Program-made: the position numbers and the translations under genes
Notes under the pieces: generated by a model
The model's database searches: none
The model's input: the letters and a program-made list of their open reading frames with translations, nothing else
What the model was told of the DNA's origin: nothing
Source: Bhargavaea changchunensis
GTDB taxonomy: Bacteria > Bacillota > Bacilli > Bacillales_A > Planococcaceae
NCBI RefSeq assembly: GCF_042665595.1
Contig: NZ_JBHTCT010000032.1
Coordinates: 56,481-120,480 of the forward strand
DNA: 64,000 nt
Reading direction: 5' to 3'
Shown: positions 34,296 to 42,264 of the stretch, in pieces
Numbering within the stretch: position 1 is the stretch's first letter
Layout of the letters: every line of letters starts with the position of its first letter

Positions 34296-34923
34296 ATCGA
34301 TCCAGCTCCTCTTTAAATAACTTCACCCGGCTTGCAAGGTCATCAAGAAATTCTTTACTGACAGCCTGTTTTGTTCTGACAAGCGACGAACCAAGCCCTA
34401 CAGCCTTTGCACCTGCCTTTAGGAAATGGTTGATATTCTGATGATTTACACCGCCCGTCGGCAGTAGATTCAGCATGTCCAGAGGAGCCAAAACATCCTT
34501 GATGTAGCTTTCCTTCAGACCTCCTGCAGGAAAGACTTTGATGAGTTCAGCTCCGTTTGAATGGGCATTGTAGATTTCGGTTGGTGTGTAGCAACCCGGA
34601 ATGTAAAGAACGTTCTCTTCACTGCAAAGCTGCAGGATTTCATGACTGTATACGGGAGCAAGAAGGAATTTGGCCCCGATATCAATACATTCTTTTGCAT
34701 CTTCTTTTGTAAGCACGGTCCCTGCACCGAGAAGGATGCGATCACCGAACTCCTCATTCAAAACACGAAGAGTGTTTTTGGCATCGGGTGAATTCAGGGT
34801 TGCCTCAATAACCGAAAAATCGTTATGTACGAGTGTTTCTACAATCTTCACGGTATCTTCCGTTCCATAACCCCTGATAATCCCGATCATCCTGTGCTCA
34901 ATGATTTGTTGAAGGACAGTCAT
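34285..34923 (-). CDS. 2-dehydro-3-deoxy-6-phosphogalactonate / KDPG aldolase
   Basis: A 212-residue class I aldolase that splits 2-dehydro-3-deoxy-6-phosphogalactonate (or -gluconate) to pyruvate and glyceraldehyde 3-phosphate. The fold signatures are GIIRG near residue 15, VIEATLNSP with the catalytic Glu near residue 40, LGAGTVLTKEDA, and ELIKVFPAGGLKESYIKDV with the Schiff-base lysine near residue 130. Context with dgoD favours the galactonate substrate (DgoA role), though such enzymes often accept both. It follows the kinase by 10 bases and overlaps dgoD. Confidence 0.92.
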   Translation of the reverse strand: MTVLQQIIEHRMIGIIRGYGTEDTVKIVETLVHNDFSVIEATLNSPDAKNTLRVLNEEFGDRILLGAGTVLTKEDAKECIDIGAKFLLAPVYSHEILQLCSEENVLYIPGCYTPTEIYNAHSNGAELIKVFPAGGLKESYIKDVLAPLDMLNLLPTGGVNHQNINHFLKAGAKAVGLGSSLVRTKQAVSKEFLDDLASRVKLFKEELDRYED

Positions 34924-34933
34924 TCAAATTCGC

Positions 34934-35887
34934 CTACCTCTCCACTGTTTCATCAGAATTAATTGTTTTCAGCAGCACCGACAGCTGTTTTCTTGACGGG
35001 AACCCCTCATAGTCACCGGTAAACTGCGTGATGTAACCGCCCAGGAAGCAAGCTTCCTTCACCGACTGCTCAGGAGGCTTCCCGTTCAGGATGCCGGATA
35101 CGTATCCGGAACTGAAGGCATCCCCTGCCCCTACCGGATCGATTTCTTCAAAGATTTGGGGATTACTTACTCTTCCTGACTCGCCATTGACAAAGTAGGC
35201 AGCCCCTTCCTTTCCAAGCTTGATGACAACATTCTTGCAGCCGATATTCTTAAAATCTTCGATGGCCCGGACAGGATCATGATGACCGAGCAGCAGTGCC
35301 GCTTCCGCTTTCCCAATGATGAGGTCGTCAACATAGGGCAGGAATCGCAGTATCGTGCTTCTCGCCTCTTCTGCACTCCAGAGTTTCAGCCTGATATTCG
35401 GGTCAAAAACGACGCGGACATGCTCATCTTTCAACCGGTCCACGATTTCAAAGAGCATCTTTCTTGCAGAATCACTAATGGCCAGCGTAATTCCAGTCAA
35501 ATAAAGGACTTTGGCTTTCCTGATCTGCTCGAAATCAAGGTCTGCGCCGGTCATCCGGCTTGCCGCCGAACCTTCACGGTAATAAGTCACACTGACATTG
35601 CTGTTCGGCAATATCTCCTTGAAAAAGATACCGGTGCGGTATTCCGTACGCCGCACTTGAGACGTATCCACCCCTTCTGCACGGACAGCCCGCAGGATCA
35701 GTTCTCCCAGTTCGTCAGAACCGAGTGCAGAAATCCAGGATACTTGATGGCCCAACCTGCTGAGTCCGATCAGCGTATTCGACTCTGCTCCTGCAATATG
35801 GGGCTTAAATGATTCGGCATGTCGGATATACCCCCTCGGCTCATTAATTAAAGCAACCATGGTTTCACCGATTGATACAACATCCAC
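34934..35887 (-). CDS. kdgK: 2-dehydro-3-deoxygluconokinase / galactonokinase, PfkB family
   Basis: A 317-residue sugar kinase that phosphorylates 2-dehydro-3-deoxy-hexonate at C6. Motifs are SIGETMVALINEP at the N terminus, the substrate segment AGAESNTLIGLSRLG, and PVGAGDAFSSGYVSGIL with the catalytic Asp near residue 255. E. coli uses a different family (DgoK) for this step; Gram-positives commonly use a KdgK as here. The start is a GTG at 35887 with GGGAGG 8 bases upstream, one base after the IclR regulator's stop; earlier in-frame codons lie inside that gene without a site. Confidence 0.92.
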   Translation of the reverse strand: MDVVSIGETMVALINEPRGYIRHAESFKPHIAGAESNTLIGLSRLGHQVSWISALGSDELGELILRAVRAEGVDTSQVRRTEYRTGIFFKEILPNSNVSVTYYREGSAASRMTGADLDFEQIRKAKVLYLTGITLAISDSARKMLFEIVDRLKDEHVRVVFDPNIRLKLWSAEEARSTILRFLPYVDDLIIGKAEAALLLGHHDPVRAIEDFKNIGCKNVVIKLGKEGAAYFVNGESGRVSNPQIFEEIDPVGAGDAFSSGYVSGILNGKPPEQSVKEACFLGGYITQFTGDYEGFPSRKQLSVLLKTINSDETVER

Positions 35888-35888
35888 T

Positions 35889-36644
35889 TCACGCACCTCC
35901 CAAATACCCCTGAGTAATTGAAATTCTCTTTGCTGCATCTGTGATTTCATCAATCACCAGCTGGTGCTTTTCGAGAATTCTATCCTTTCCGCCGGCGCAG
36001 CTAAGTGCCGCAATAATCTTTCCCGATTCATCAAAAATCGGAGCGGCAATACAATAGATCCCCTGCTCACCTTCTTCATCATCAATGACAAAGCCTTCGT
36101 TCCTGTAGCTTTCTGCTGCTCTCTTGAGCTCATCAGGATCGGTGATGGTATTTCGCGTATGCCTTTTCATCTCAATTTCTTCAATCAGCCGATCCGATGT
36201 TTCACGATTTTCGAATGCAAGAAACGTCTTTCCCAATCCCGTGCAATAAAGCGGTTTTCTCGATCCAGGCTGTGCAGCCGTCCTCATCGATTGATCACTG
36301 TCAACTTTCGCAAGATAAATCACTTCTTTACCGGAGCGGATCCCCAGGAACAGGGTCTCACCGGTTCTTTGGATGGTCTGCTTTAAAACCGGGATGCTGA
36401 CACTATATATGTCATTGCTGACCCTTGCCCTGTTTCCTGCTGTGATTAGCTTGTGACCCAACTTGTAACGGTTTGCCTGGTCTTTTGTCAGGTATTGCTT
36501 CCGCATCATTGTGCTGAGAAGCTGAGACATGCTGCTTTTGGGAATCCCCAGACATTCGGACAGTTCCATAAGAGTTGCGGGCTCTTCAGCATTCACCAGG
36601 TAATCGATTACGTCCATGACACGTTCTGCAGATTTAACTGACAT
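35889..36644 (-). CDS. IclR-family transcriptional regulator of the galactonate operon
   Basis: A 251-residue regulator with an N-terminal winged helix (SAERVMDVIDYLVNAEEPAT; LMELSECLGIPKSSMSQLL) and a C-terminal IclR ligand domain (LGIRSGKEVIYLAKVDS; IYCIAAPIFDESGKIIAALS). It is the first gene of the operon and probably controls it, with a hexonate or its keto-deoxy derivative as effector. The ATG at 36644 has GGAGGTGA upstream; an in-frame start at 36755 would lie before the promoter. Two matching palindromes sit between the promoter and this gene. Confidence 0.92.
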   Translation of the reverse strand: MSVKSAERVMDVIDYLVNAEEPATLMELSECLGIPKSSMSQLLSTMMRKQYLTKDQANRYKLGHKLITAGNRARVSNDIYSVSIPVLKQTIQRTGETLFLGIRSGKEVIYLAKVDSDQSMRTAAQPGSRKPLYCTGLGKTFLAFENRETSDRLIEEIEMKRHTRNTITDPDELKRAAESYRNEGFVIDDEEGEQGIYCIAAPIFDESGKIIAALSCAGGKDRILEKHQLVIDEITDAAKRISITQGYLGGA

Positions 36645-36658
36645 CACTTCACCTCCAA

Positions 36659-36674
36659 GTTCACATATGAGAAC
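36659..36674. promoter_or_regulatory. Putative operator palindrome 1 (GTTC-N8-GAAC)
   Basis: GTTCACATATGAGAAC is a near-perfect 16-bp palindrome just upstream of the IclR gene's ribosome binding site and downstream of its -10. It likely binds the IclR protein. Confidence 0.6.
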
Positions 36675-36677
36675 TCC

Positions 36678-36693
36678 GTTCCTGTTTATGAAC
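36678..36693. promoter_or_regulatory. Putative operator palindrome 2 (GTTC-N8-GAAC)
   Basis: GTTCCTGTTTATGAAC repeats the same GTTC-N8-GAAC arms three bases from palindrome 1, so the two centres are 19 bp apart. It lies at the expected transcription start. Confidence 0.55.
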
Positions 36694-36702
36694 TTGTTAA
36701 CT

Positions 36703-36731
36703 AATATAATATTCAGTTTTTCAGTTGTCAA
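36703..36731 (-). promoter_or_regulatory. Sigma-A promoter of the galactonate operon
   Basis: The minus strand reads TTGACA, 17 bases, TATATT, a near-consensus promoter followed immediately by the tandem palindromes. Confidence 0.85.
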
Positions 36732-36815
36732 TAGCGTTAATGAAAACCTTTCCAAAAAAACGATCCGGCAGTGTATATGGAATCCTTCCCCGGCACTTGT
36801 GAGGTATTTTAAGTT

Positions 36816-37670
36816 TTATATCCGCTTAAGAGCGATGGCTTTCCTCATCTGTTCCAAGGCTTCCCTTCCTGCATCGCCTCTTGCCATCATGACGTTTGTG
36901 TACAGAGCATCCATCAGACTCAACTGGGCAATCCTCGAGGCGAGCGCCTCCGACCGGAAATCGGTTTCTTCTGACACCGTGAACAGCTTTACATCCGCTG
37001 CCTTGGACAAAGGGGATATAGCTTGGTTGGTGATGCCGATAATAGGAACTTGCCGTTCTTTGATGACACGGATGACATCGAGCGTATCTTTAGTCGAGCC
37101 TGTGTGAGAGACCACAATAGCGAGATCTTCACGCCCCAGTCGTGCAGCCGACATAATTTGCAGGTGAGAATCCATGTTGCTGAAGGCAGAGAGACCGGCC
37201 CTCAGAAATTTGTGATAACCGTCAAGCGCGACAATAGCGGATCCACCGTTCCCAAAAAACCCGATTGTCCGAGCTTCAACAACAAACTTAACGGCCCGCT
37301 CCATTTCCTTTTCATCGTGCACCGCCAATGTGTCTTCGAGGCTTTTCATATTTGATCGAATGACTTTTTCAGTAATTGCGCTGACCGAGTCGTCTGCATG
37401 AATCTTTTCATGAATGTCTTCGAGGGGAGTAATCACCTCTGACGCAAGTGCAATTTTAAATGACTGGAAACCACTAAAACCGGTTTTCTGGCAAAACCTG
37501 AAAACAGTAGAGTCAGCAACACCTAGTTCCTCCGATAACTGACTGATCGTCATATGAATGATATTTCTTGGATTCTCGAGTATATAAGCAGCAATGACCG
37601 CTTCCTTGCCCCTTAAACGATTAATGTTTGTACGAATCGAAGCAAGTGCCCGTTTGGGTTCCTGTGACAA
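36816..37670 (-). CDS. RpiR-family transcriptional regulator (MurR/RpiR)
   Basis: A 284-residue regulator with an N-terminal HTH (TISQLSEELGVADSTVFRFC) and a C-terminal SIS sugar-phosphate domain (RTIGFFGNGGSAIVALDGYH; VVSHTGSTKDTLDVI). I chose the TTG at 37670 because GGAGG lies 7 bases upstream. An in-frame ATG at 37712 overlaps the TATAAT -10 and cannot be translated from that promoter, and an ATG at 37688 lacks a site. Divergence from gnd-gntK suggests it controls gluconate use, probably with 6-phosphogluconate as signal. Confidence 0.85.
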   Translation of the reverse strand: MSQEPKRALASIRTNINRLRGKEAVIAAYILENPRNIIHMTISQLSEELGVADSTVFRFCQKTGFSGFQSFKIALASEVITPLEDIHEKIHADDSVSAITEKVIRSNMKSLEDTLAVHDEKEMERAVKFVVEARTIGFFGNGGSAIVALDGYHKFLRAGLSAFSNMDSHLQIMSAARLGREDLAIVVSHTGSTKDTLDVIRVIKERQVPIIGITNQAISPLSKAADVKLFTVSEETDFRSEALASRIAQLSLMDALYTNVMMARGDAGREALEQMRKAIALKRI

Positions 37671-37710
37671 CTGACTTCCTCCAGTCATGCTTGGTATTGT
37701 AGATATTGTC

Positions 37711-37716
37711 ATTATA
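37711..37716 (-). promoter_or_regulatory. -10 element of the RpiR gene promoter
   Basis: TATAAT on the minus strand, about 40 bases before the chosen start; the -35 is weak. Confidence 0.5.
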
Positions 37717-37741
37717 TCGAATAAATTTCCGTATGGGTGAA

Positions 37742-37769
37742 TTGATTACAGAATTTTTTTTGATATACT
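37742..37769 (+). promoter_or_regulatory. Putative sigma-A promoter of gnd-gntK
   Basis: TTGATT, 16 bases including a T-tract, TATACT, about 32 bases before the gnd start. Confidence 0.6.
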
Positions 37770-37800
37770 TGATTAAATATAAAAATTGAGGTGAGCGCGA

Positions 37801-38697
37801 ATGAAAGTAGCAGTGATTGGCTTAGGGAAAATGGGACTGAACTTGGCACTGAACATGAAAGATCACGGCCATGAAGTGATTGGATACGATCCGAGCGACC
37901 AGGCTTCGGATCTGGCCGAAAAAGAAGGAATTGAGGTAAATCGCTCCATCGGGGAACTGGTCGACCGTCTGCCGTCTCCCAGAACGGTATGGCTTATGGT
38001 TCCGGCGGGGGATGTCACCGAGACAGTCATTAATGAACTCACTCCCTTATTGGTGAAGGGCGATATCATTATCGATGGGGGCAATTCCAACTACAAGGAC
38101 TCTCTCCGCAGAGCAGAGACTCTAAAGAAACAGGGCTTATTCTTCTTTGATTGCGGTACAAGCGGGGGCACGGAAGGCGCGCGGCAAGGCATCTGCGCCA
38201 TGATCGGCGGAGATGAAACAAAGTTCAAGGATATTGAACCCCTTTTTGAAGATGTAGCTATAGAAAATGGCTACTTATATGCGGGGAAATCAGGAAGCGG
38301 CCATTTCTTGAAGATGGTCCATAATGGAATCGAATATGGCATGATGCAGTCGATTGCAGAAGGTTTCGATATTCTTGGAAAAAGCGGATTCGACTTTGAT
38401 TATGAGAAAGTGGCTAATGTCTGGAACAACGGTTCAGTCATTCGGTCATGGCTGATGGAACTGACCGGAAATGCTTTTTCAAAGGATCCGAAGCTTGATG
38501 GAATCAAAGGTATTATGCATTCATCCGGTGAAGGGAAATGGACAATCGAAACAGCCCTGGATTTTCAGGTGCCTGCTCCTGTAATTACACTATCTCTGAT
38601 GATGCGCTACCGTTCTCTTGAAGAAGATACGTTCTCCGGAAAAGTCGTCGCAGCGTTGCGAAATGAATTTGGAGGCCATGACGTCGTAAAGAAATAA
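37801..38697 (+). CDS. gnd: 6-phosphogluconate dehydrogenase, decarboxylating (short NAD-type)
   Basis: A 298-residue enzyme that converts 6-phosphogluconate to ribulose 5-phosphate and CO2. GLGKMGLNLALNMKDHGHEV binds the dinucleotide, DGGNSNYKDS and CGTSGGTEGARQG bind substrate, and KMVHNGIEYGMMQ contains the catalytic Lys and Asn. Its length marks the short GndA/YqeC type, often NAD-dependent, rather than the 470-residue type. GAGGTGA lies before the ATG. It is followed by gntK, so the pair turns gluconate into pentose phosphate. Confidence 0.93.
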   Translation: MKVAVIGLGKMGLNLALNMKDHGHEVIGYDPSDQASDLAEKEGIEVNRSIGELVDRLPSPRTVWLMVPAGDVTETVINELTPLLVKGDIIIDGGNSNYKDSLRRAETLKKQGLFFFDCGTSGGTEGARQGICAMIGGDETKFKDIEPLFEDVAIENGYLYAGKSGSGHFLKMVHNGIEYGMMQSIAEGFDILGKSGFDFDYEKVANVWNNGSVIRSWLMELTGNAFSKDPKLDGIKGIMHSSGEGKWTIETALDFQVPAPVITLSLMMRYRSLEEDTFSGKVVAALRNEFGGHDVVKK

Positions 38698-38724
38698 TAG
38701 AAAACCGACATAACAAAGCAAGGA

Positions 38725-38782
38725 ATCCCGGCAGAATGAATGCCCGCCTCCAACTATCGGCAGGCATTCCCTTTTCCGGGAT
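38725..38782 (+). other. Nested hairpin between gnd and gntK
   Basis: ATCCCGG/CCGGGAT enclose a second stem GAATGCC/GGCATTC in the 101-base intercistronic gap. No T-run follows, so it is more likely an RNA stability or processing element than a terminator. Confidence 0.5.
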
Positions 38783-38798
38783 GGCCAGGAGGGATCAG

Positions 38799-40352
38799 AT
38801 GGAACACGAAGCGTATTACCTGGGAATGGATATCGGCACGACAAGCACAAAAGCCGTTCTCTATTCCGCTTCCGGAGAAGTAGCAGGTCATCATACGTCC
38901 TTCTATCCGCTGCATACACCGAATCAGTTAACGGCCGAGCAGGACCCTGATGAAATTTTTCTTGCGGTCCTGACAGCGATCCGTGAAACGATCCGAGTAA
39001 GCTCCGTCCCAGTGGAAAAAGTGAGATTGGTGTCGTTCAGTTCTGCAATGCATAGCCTGATCGCCGTTGACAAGAATGGTAAACCGCTCACGAGCAGCAT
39101 CACCTGGGCAGATACAAGAGCTGCTCATGCAGCGAAACAGATAAAGGAACAGCACAATGGCCACTCAATTTATCTCCGGACCGGAACACCTATCCATGCC
39201 ATGTCCCCTTTGTCAAAGCTTGTCTGGATGAAAAATGATATGCCGGACTTGTTTACTAGGGCATATAAATTTATCGGTATCAAGGAATACGTGTTTTATC
39301 AGTTATTCGGTACATATGTCATCGATCATTCCCTTGCATCTGCAACCGGCCTGTTCAACATCCAGACAATGCAATGGGATGAGGAGGCACTTAAGATTGC
39401 AGGAATCAGCCCAGAACGTCTCTCCAACTTGTCGCAAACGACTGCGATATTAAGCGGAATCAAAGATGAACACGCCGAATTTATGGGTATCCCGCCTGAT
39501 GTTCCCTTCGTTATCGGGGCAAGCGATGGCGTGCTATCAAATCTTGGTGTTGGAGCTATTGAAACCGGCGTAGTTGCAGTGACTATCGGTACAAGTGGTG
39601 CTATCCGGACAGTCTCGCCCGTCCCTGCCACCGATCCGAAAGGCAGGACATTCTGCTATACACTTACCGAAAACCATTGGGTGATCGGGGGTCCCGTAAA
39701 TAATGGCGGGATTGTTCTTCGTTGGCTGAGAGATGAATTTGCAGCAGCCGAATCAGAGACAGCCAACAGACTTGGCATAGACCCATATGATGTGCTGACT
39801 CGCATGGCCGAACGTGTGCCACCGGGATCCGAAGGACTTCTGTTCCACCCTTATATGACAGGTGAAAGGGCACCTTTGTGGAATGAAAGCGCACGGGGCT
39901 CCTTTTTTGGACTTAGCGTACATCACAAAAAGCAACATATGGTCAGGGCCGTACTGGAAGGAATCTTATTTAATTTATATTCTGTCCTTCTAGCCCTTGA
40001 GGAACTAACCGGCGAGCCGGTGCAAATCCAGGCTACCGGCGGTTTTGCTCGTTCGGAAATGTGGCGTCAACTGATGGCGGATTTATTTGGCAAGCCGGTC
40101 ATCGTTCCGGAAAGCTTTGAAAGCTCATGTCTGGGAGCAGCGGTTCTCGGGATGTATGCAACAGGGGATATTGATGATTTGAATGAAGTAAAAAAAATGA
40201 TTGGAAAAACACATACCCATGAGCCGAAAAAATCTGAAACGCAGGTTTATCAGGAACTGTTCCCGATTTTCATCAGACTTTCGAGGATGCTGGATGAGGA
40301 ATATGAAGCCATAACTGCTTTTCAGCGCAAGCACTTAAAAATCAACAAATAA
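38799..40352 (+). CDS. gntK: Gluconokinase, FGGY family
   Basis: A 517-residue kinase that phosphorylates gluconate to 6-phosphogluconate, the substrate of the adjacent Gnd. The N-terminal phosphate loop is LGMDIGTTSTKAVLYSASG, and TGERAPLWNESARGSFFGLS near residue 355 with QATGGFARSEMWRQLMADL near residue 415 are FGGY signatures. The ATG at 38799 has AGGAGGGATC upstream; an in-frame ATG at 38736 lies inside the intercistronic hairpin. FGGY kinases are hard to tell apart, so xylulokinase-type activity is possible, but context supports gluconate. Confidence 0.88.
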   Translation: MEHEAYYLGMDIGTTSTKAVLYSASGEVAGHHTSFYPLHTPNQLTAEQDPDEIFLAVLTAIRETIRVSSVPVEKVRLVSFSSAMHSLIAVDKNGKPLTSSITWADTRAAHAAKQIKEQHNGHSIYLRTGTPIHAMSPLSKLVWMKNDMPDLFTRAYKFIGIKEYVFYQLFGTYVIDHSLASATGLFNIQTMQWDEEALKIAGISPERLSNLSQTTAILSGIKDEHAEFMGIPPDVPFVIGASDGVLSNLGVGAIETGVVAVTIGTSGAIRTVSPVPATDPKGRTFCYTLTENHWVIGGPVNNGGIVLRWLRDEFAAAESETANRLGIDPYDVLTRMAERVPPGSEGLLFHPYMTGERAPLWNESARGSFFGLSVHHKKQHMVRAVLEGILFNLYSVLLALEELTGEPVQIQATGGFARSEMWRQLMADLFGKPVIVPESFESSCLGAAVLGMYATGDIDDLNEVKKMIGKTHTHEPKKSETQVYQELFPIFIRLSRMLDEEYEAITAFQRKHLKINK

Positions 40353-40382
40353 AAAAGGAATCCATATCCGGATTCCTTACGA

Positions 40383-40428
40383 CTGCAGGTAAAGGAGGAC
40401 AACCTCCTACTATCTGCAGTTTTTATTT
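40383..40428 (+). terminator. Rho-independent terminator of gnd-gntK
   Basis: CTGCAG...CTGCAG enclose an inner AGGAGG/CCTCCT stem, followed by TTTTTATTT. A second small stem (GGAATCC/GGATTCC) just before it has its T-run on the minus strand. Confidence 0.8.
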
Positions 40429-40449
40429 GTCTGCTCACATTGAGTGACT

Positions 40450-41682
40450 TTATTCAATGATATCCATCCCTAAACCATTCGGTCCCAAAGGCAGTTGAAG
40501 AGGTTCTTCAAGACGATACCCTTCGGGTGGATGAAATGCATTTTCTATTTGAATACGCAGATCATATTCAGCCGCGGTCAGGGCCATGCCATCAATCATC
40601 CGGGAGGCATCCTGTTTATCCAAACCGCTGAAATCAAACGGTTCTTCGAAACGGATGGTCATGACATCGCCGTCGTCCGGCAACTCCACCGTAAAATCTG
40701 CTTCCTCCGGGACGACCGGTTCATACAGATCATTCGTTCGATCCTTCATTAGCCCGATCGCTTCGGCTGCATCGGCAGGGCCGAGATGCCGGTCCGGTGC
40801 AAGGACGGTTGTGCCGTCACTTTTCTCATAGGCGAAATAGACTGCCCCCTCCTGCTCCAGTGGAATTTCCGGGAGCGGACCGACCTGGTCAAATTCTGCA
40901 GGAGCACCATCCTCACCCTGAACGATAACGGATTCTTCGCTCCTGAACGTTTCCTGTACCGACTCGGTAAATGCACCTATTGCCGCACTTGCGATATCGT
41001 AGGAGTGGCTGCCATTAAGCGTAAGGGTTACCTCTCCCTCTTCCCCGCTTACAGTTCCATCATACGGATGGTAGTCATCAAAGCCGAGGGCCTCTTCATC
41101 GATCTGCGGCGCATAGCGGTTGTAAAGTTCGACCTGTCCGGGCACTTCACTGCCGAAATCCGCTCCGATCTTCTCATCTGGAATCAGTATAGTCACAGGA
41201 ATCACATTCGCCGCTTCGACCAGACCGATCCGGAATGGAACCAGACCCTCCAGTTTATCCGGATAAACCGCCCCGGATACAAGTCCGTCCATGGATGTCC
41301 CCGCACTAAAGAGTTCGGTCCCTTCATCCGGGCTCTGATCCGACAGCGCACTGCTTTCCTCCACCGAACCGGTTTCCGTCCGGCTGTCCGATTCCGTGGC
41401 CATCTGTACCGCATCCCGTGAGTTGCCGGTGGCCGCGTCATTCATGCTCATTTCACTTCCGCCGCCCATCAAAGATGGAATCATGACGCCTACCGCAAGA
41501 AGTGCCGCAACGGCAACTCCCGCCGGAATCCACTTCCGTCTCCGGGACTGCTGCTTTTCCCGCAGCCGGGGATCGTCCTTCAGCCGGGACAGGATTTCCT
41601 CACGGCTCCTCCTGTCTTCGGGCTTCGGCACGGACTTTAGCCAGCGGCCGACTTCCTCGTCATTCCAGTTGTCTTTACTCAT
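40450..41682 (-). CDS. rsiX: Anti-sigma factor RsiX
   Basis: A 410-residue single-pass membrane protein that should sequester SigX. The cytosolic N terminus (WNDEEVGRWLKSVPKPEDRR; SREEILSRLKDD) resembles the RsiX N terminus of B. subtilis. A membrane helix lies near residues 52-68 (IPAGVAVAALLAVGVMIPSL), and the remaining 340 residues are acidic and extracytoplasmic, probably the sensing or cleavage part. Its ATG overlaps the sigX stop by four bases, ensuring coupled synthesis. It is slightly longer than the B. subtilis protein. Confidence 0.9.
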   Translation of the reverse strand: MSKDNWNDEEVGRWLKSVPKPEDRRSREEILSRLKDDPRLREKQQSRRRKWIPAGVAVAALLAVGVMIPSLMGGGSEMSMNDAATGNSRDAVQMATESDSRTETGSVEESSALSDQSPDEGTELFSAGTSMDGLVSGAVYPDKLEGLVPFRIGLVEAANVIPVTILIPDEKIGADFGSEVPGQVELYNRYAPQIDEEALGFDDYHPYDGTVSGEEGEVTLTLNGSHSYDIASAAIGAFTESVQETFRSEESVIVQGEDGAPAEFDQVGPLPEIPLEQEGAVYFAYEKSDGTTVLAPDRHLGPADAAEAIGLMKDRTNDLYEPVVPEEADFTVELPDDGDVMTIRFEEPFDFSGLDKQDASRMIDGMALTAAEYDLRIQIENAFHPPEGYRLEEPLQLPLGPNGLGMDIIE

Positions 41683-42212
41683 CGTCCGCCACCTCCCTGT
41701 CCGTCCGATTTCTCCAGTAGTTCCCTTGCTTTTTTCACCGCCCGGTGCTGGGTCGTCTTGACTTTTGCTTCTGTCCAGCCGAGCACCTCTGCTGTTTCTG
41801 TAATCGACAGTTCCTGCAGGAACCTCATAATCAGTACCATCCGCTGGTCTTGGGTGCAGGCATCCAACACTCCGAATAACCTGACCATTTCATCTCCGTG
41901 GACAGCCGCTTCTTCCGGGGTCGGTCCCCTGTCGGCGGGCTGCTCCGTCTCCCAGTCATAGGACTCGTCTGTCCGTTTTCTTCGGACGGAAGCCCGTCGG
42001 AAATGATCAAACGCCACATTCCTCGCAATCGAAAACAGCCAGGTCTTCTCACTGCTTTTCCCCTGAAAGCTGCCGAATGATTTCAGTACACGGACATATA
42101 CTTCGTGCAGCAGATCTTCGGAGAGCGTCCGGTCCTTTGTCAGATAGATGAGGAACCGGTAGACATCCTGGTGGTATTCCTCGTAGATCCGGTGAAACAC
42201 GGATTCATCCAT
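41679..42212 (-). CDS. sigX: ECF sigma factor SigX
   Basis: A 177-residue extracytoplasmic-function sigma factor. Region 2 is YEEYHQDVYRFLIYLTKDRT through KTWLFSIARNVAFDHFRR, and region 4 with its HTH is QELSITETAEVLGWTEAKVK. In B. subtilis SigX changes cell-surface charge and fatty-acid composition. The ATG at 42212 has GGAGGGCA upstream. Context (resE before, rsiX after) matches B. subtilis exactly. An ECF-type promoter in the 49-base gap after resE suggests autoregulation. Confidence 0.93.
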   Translation of the reverse strand: MDESVFHRIYEEYHQDVYRFLIYLTKDRTLSEDLLHEVYVRVLKSFGSFQGKSSEKTWLFSIARNVAFDHFRRASVRRKRTDESYDWETEQPADRGPTPEEAAVHGDEMVRLFGVLDACTQDQRMVLIMRFLQELSITETAEVLGWTEAKVKTTQHRAVKKARELLEKSDGQGGGGR

Positions 42213-42238
42213 CAGCTGCCCTCCGTTCACTGGGATTG

Positions 42239-42264
42239 GTCGCCCGAATGGCGAAAAAGTTTCA
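42239..42264 (-). promoter_or_regulatory. Putative SigX-dependent autoregulatory promoter of sigX-rsiX
   Basis: The minus strand reads TGAAAC, 16 bases, CGAC, close to ECF consensus; the -35 overlaps the resE stop codon and the start of transcription would be about 20 bases before sigX. Confidence 0.65.
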
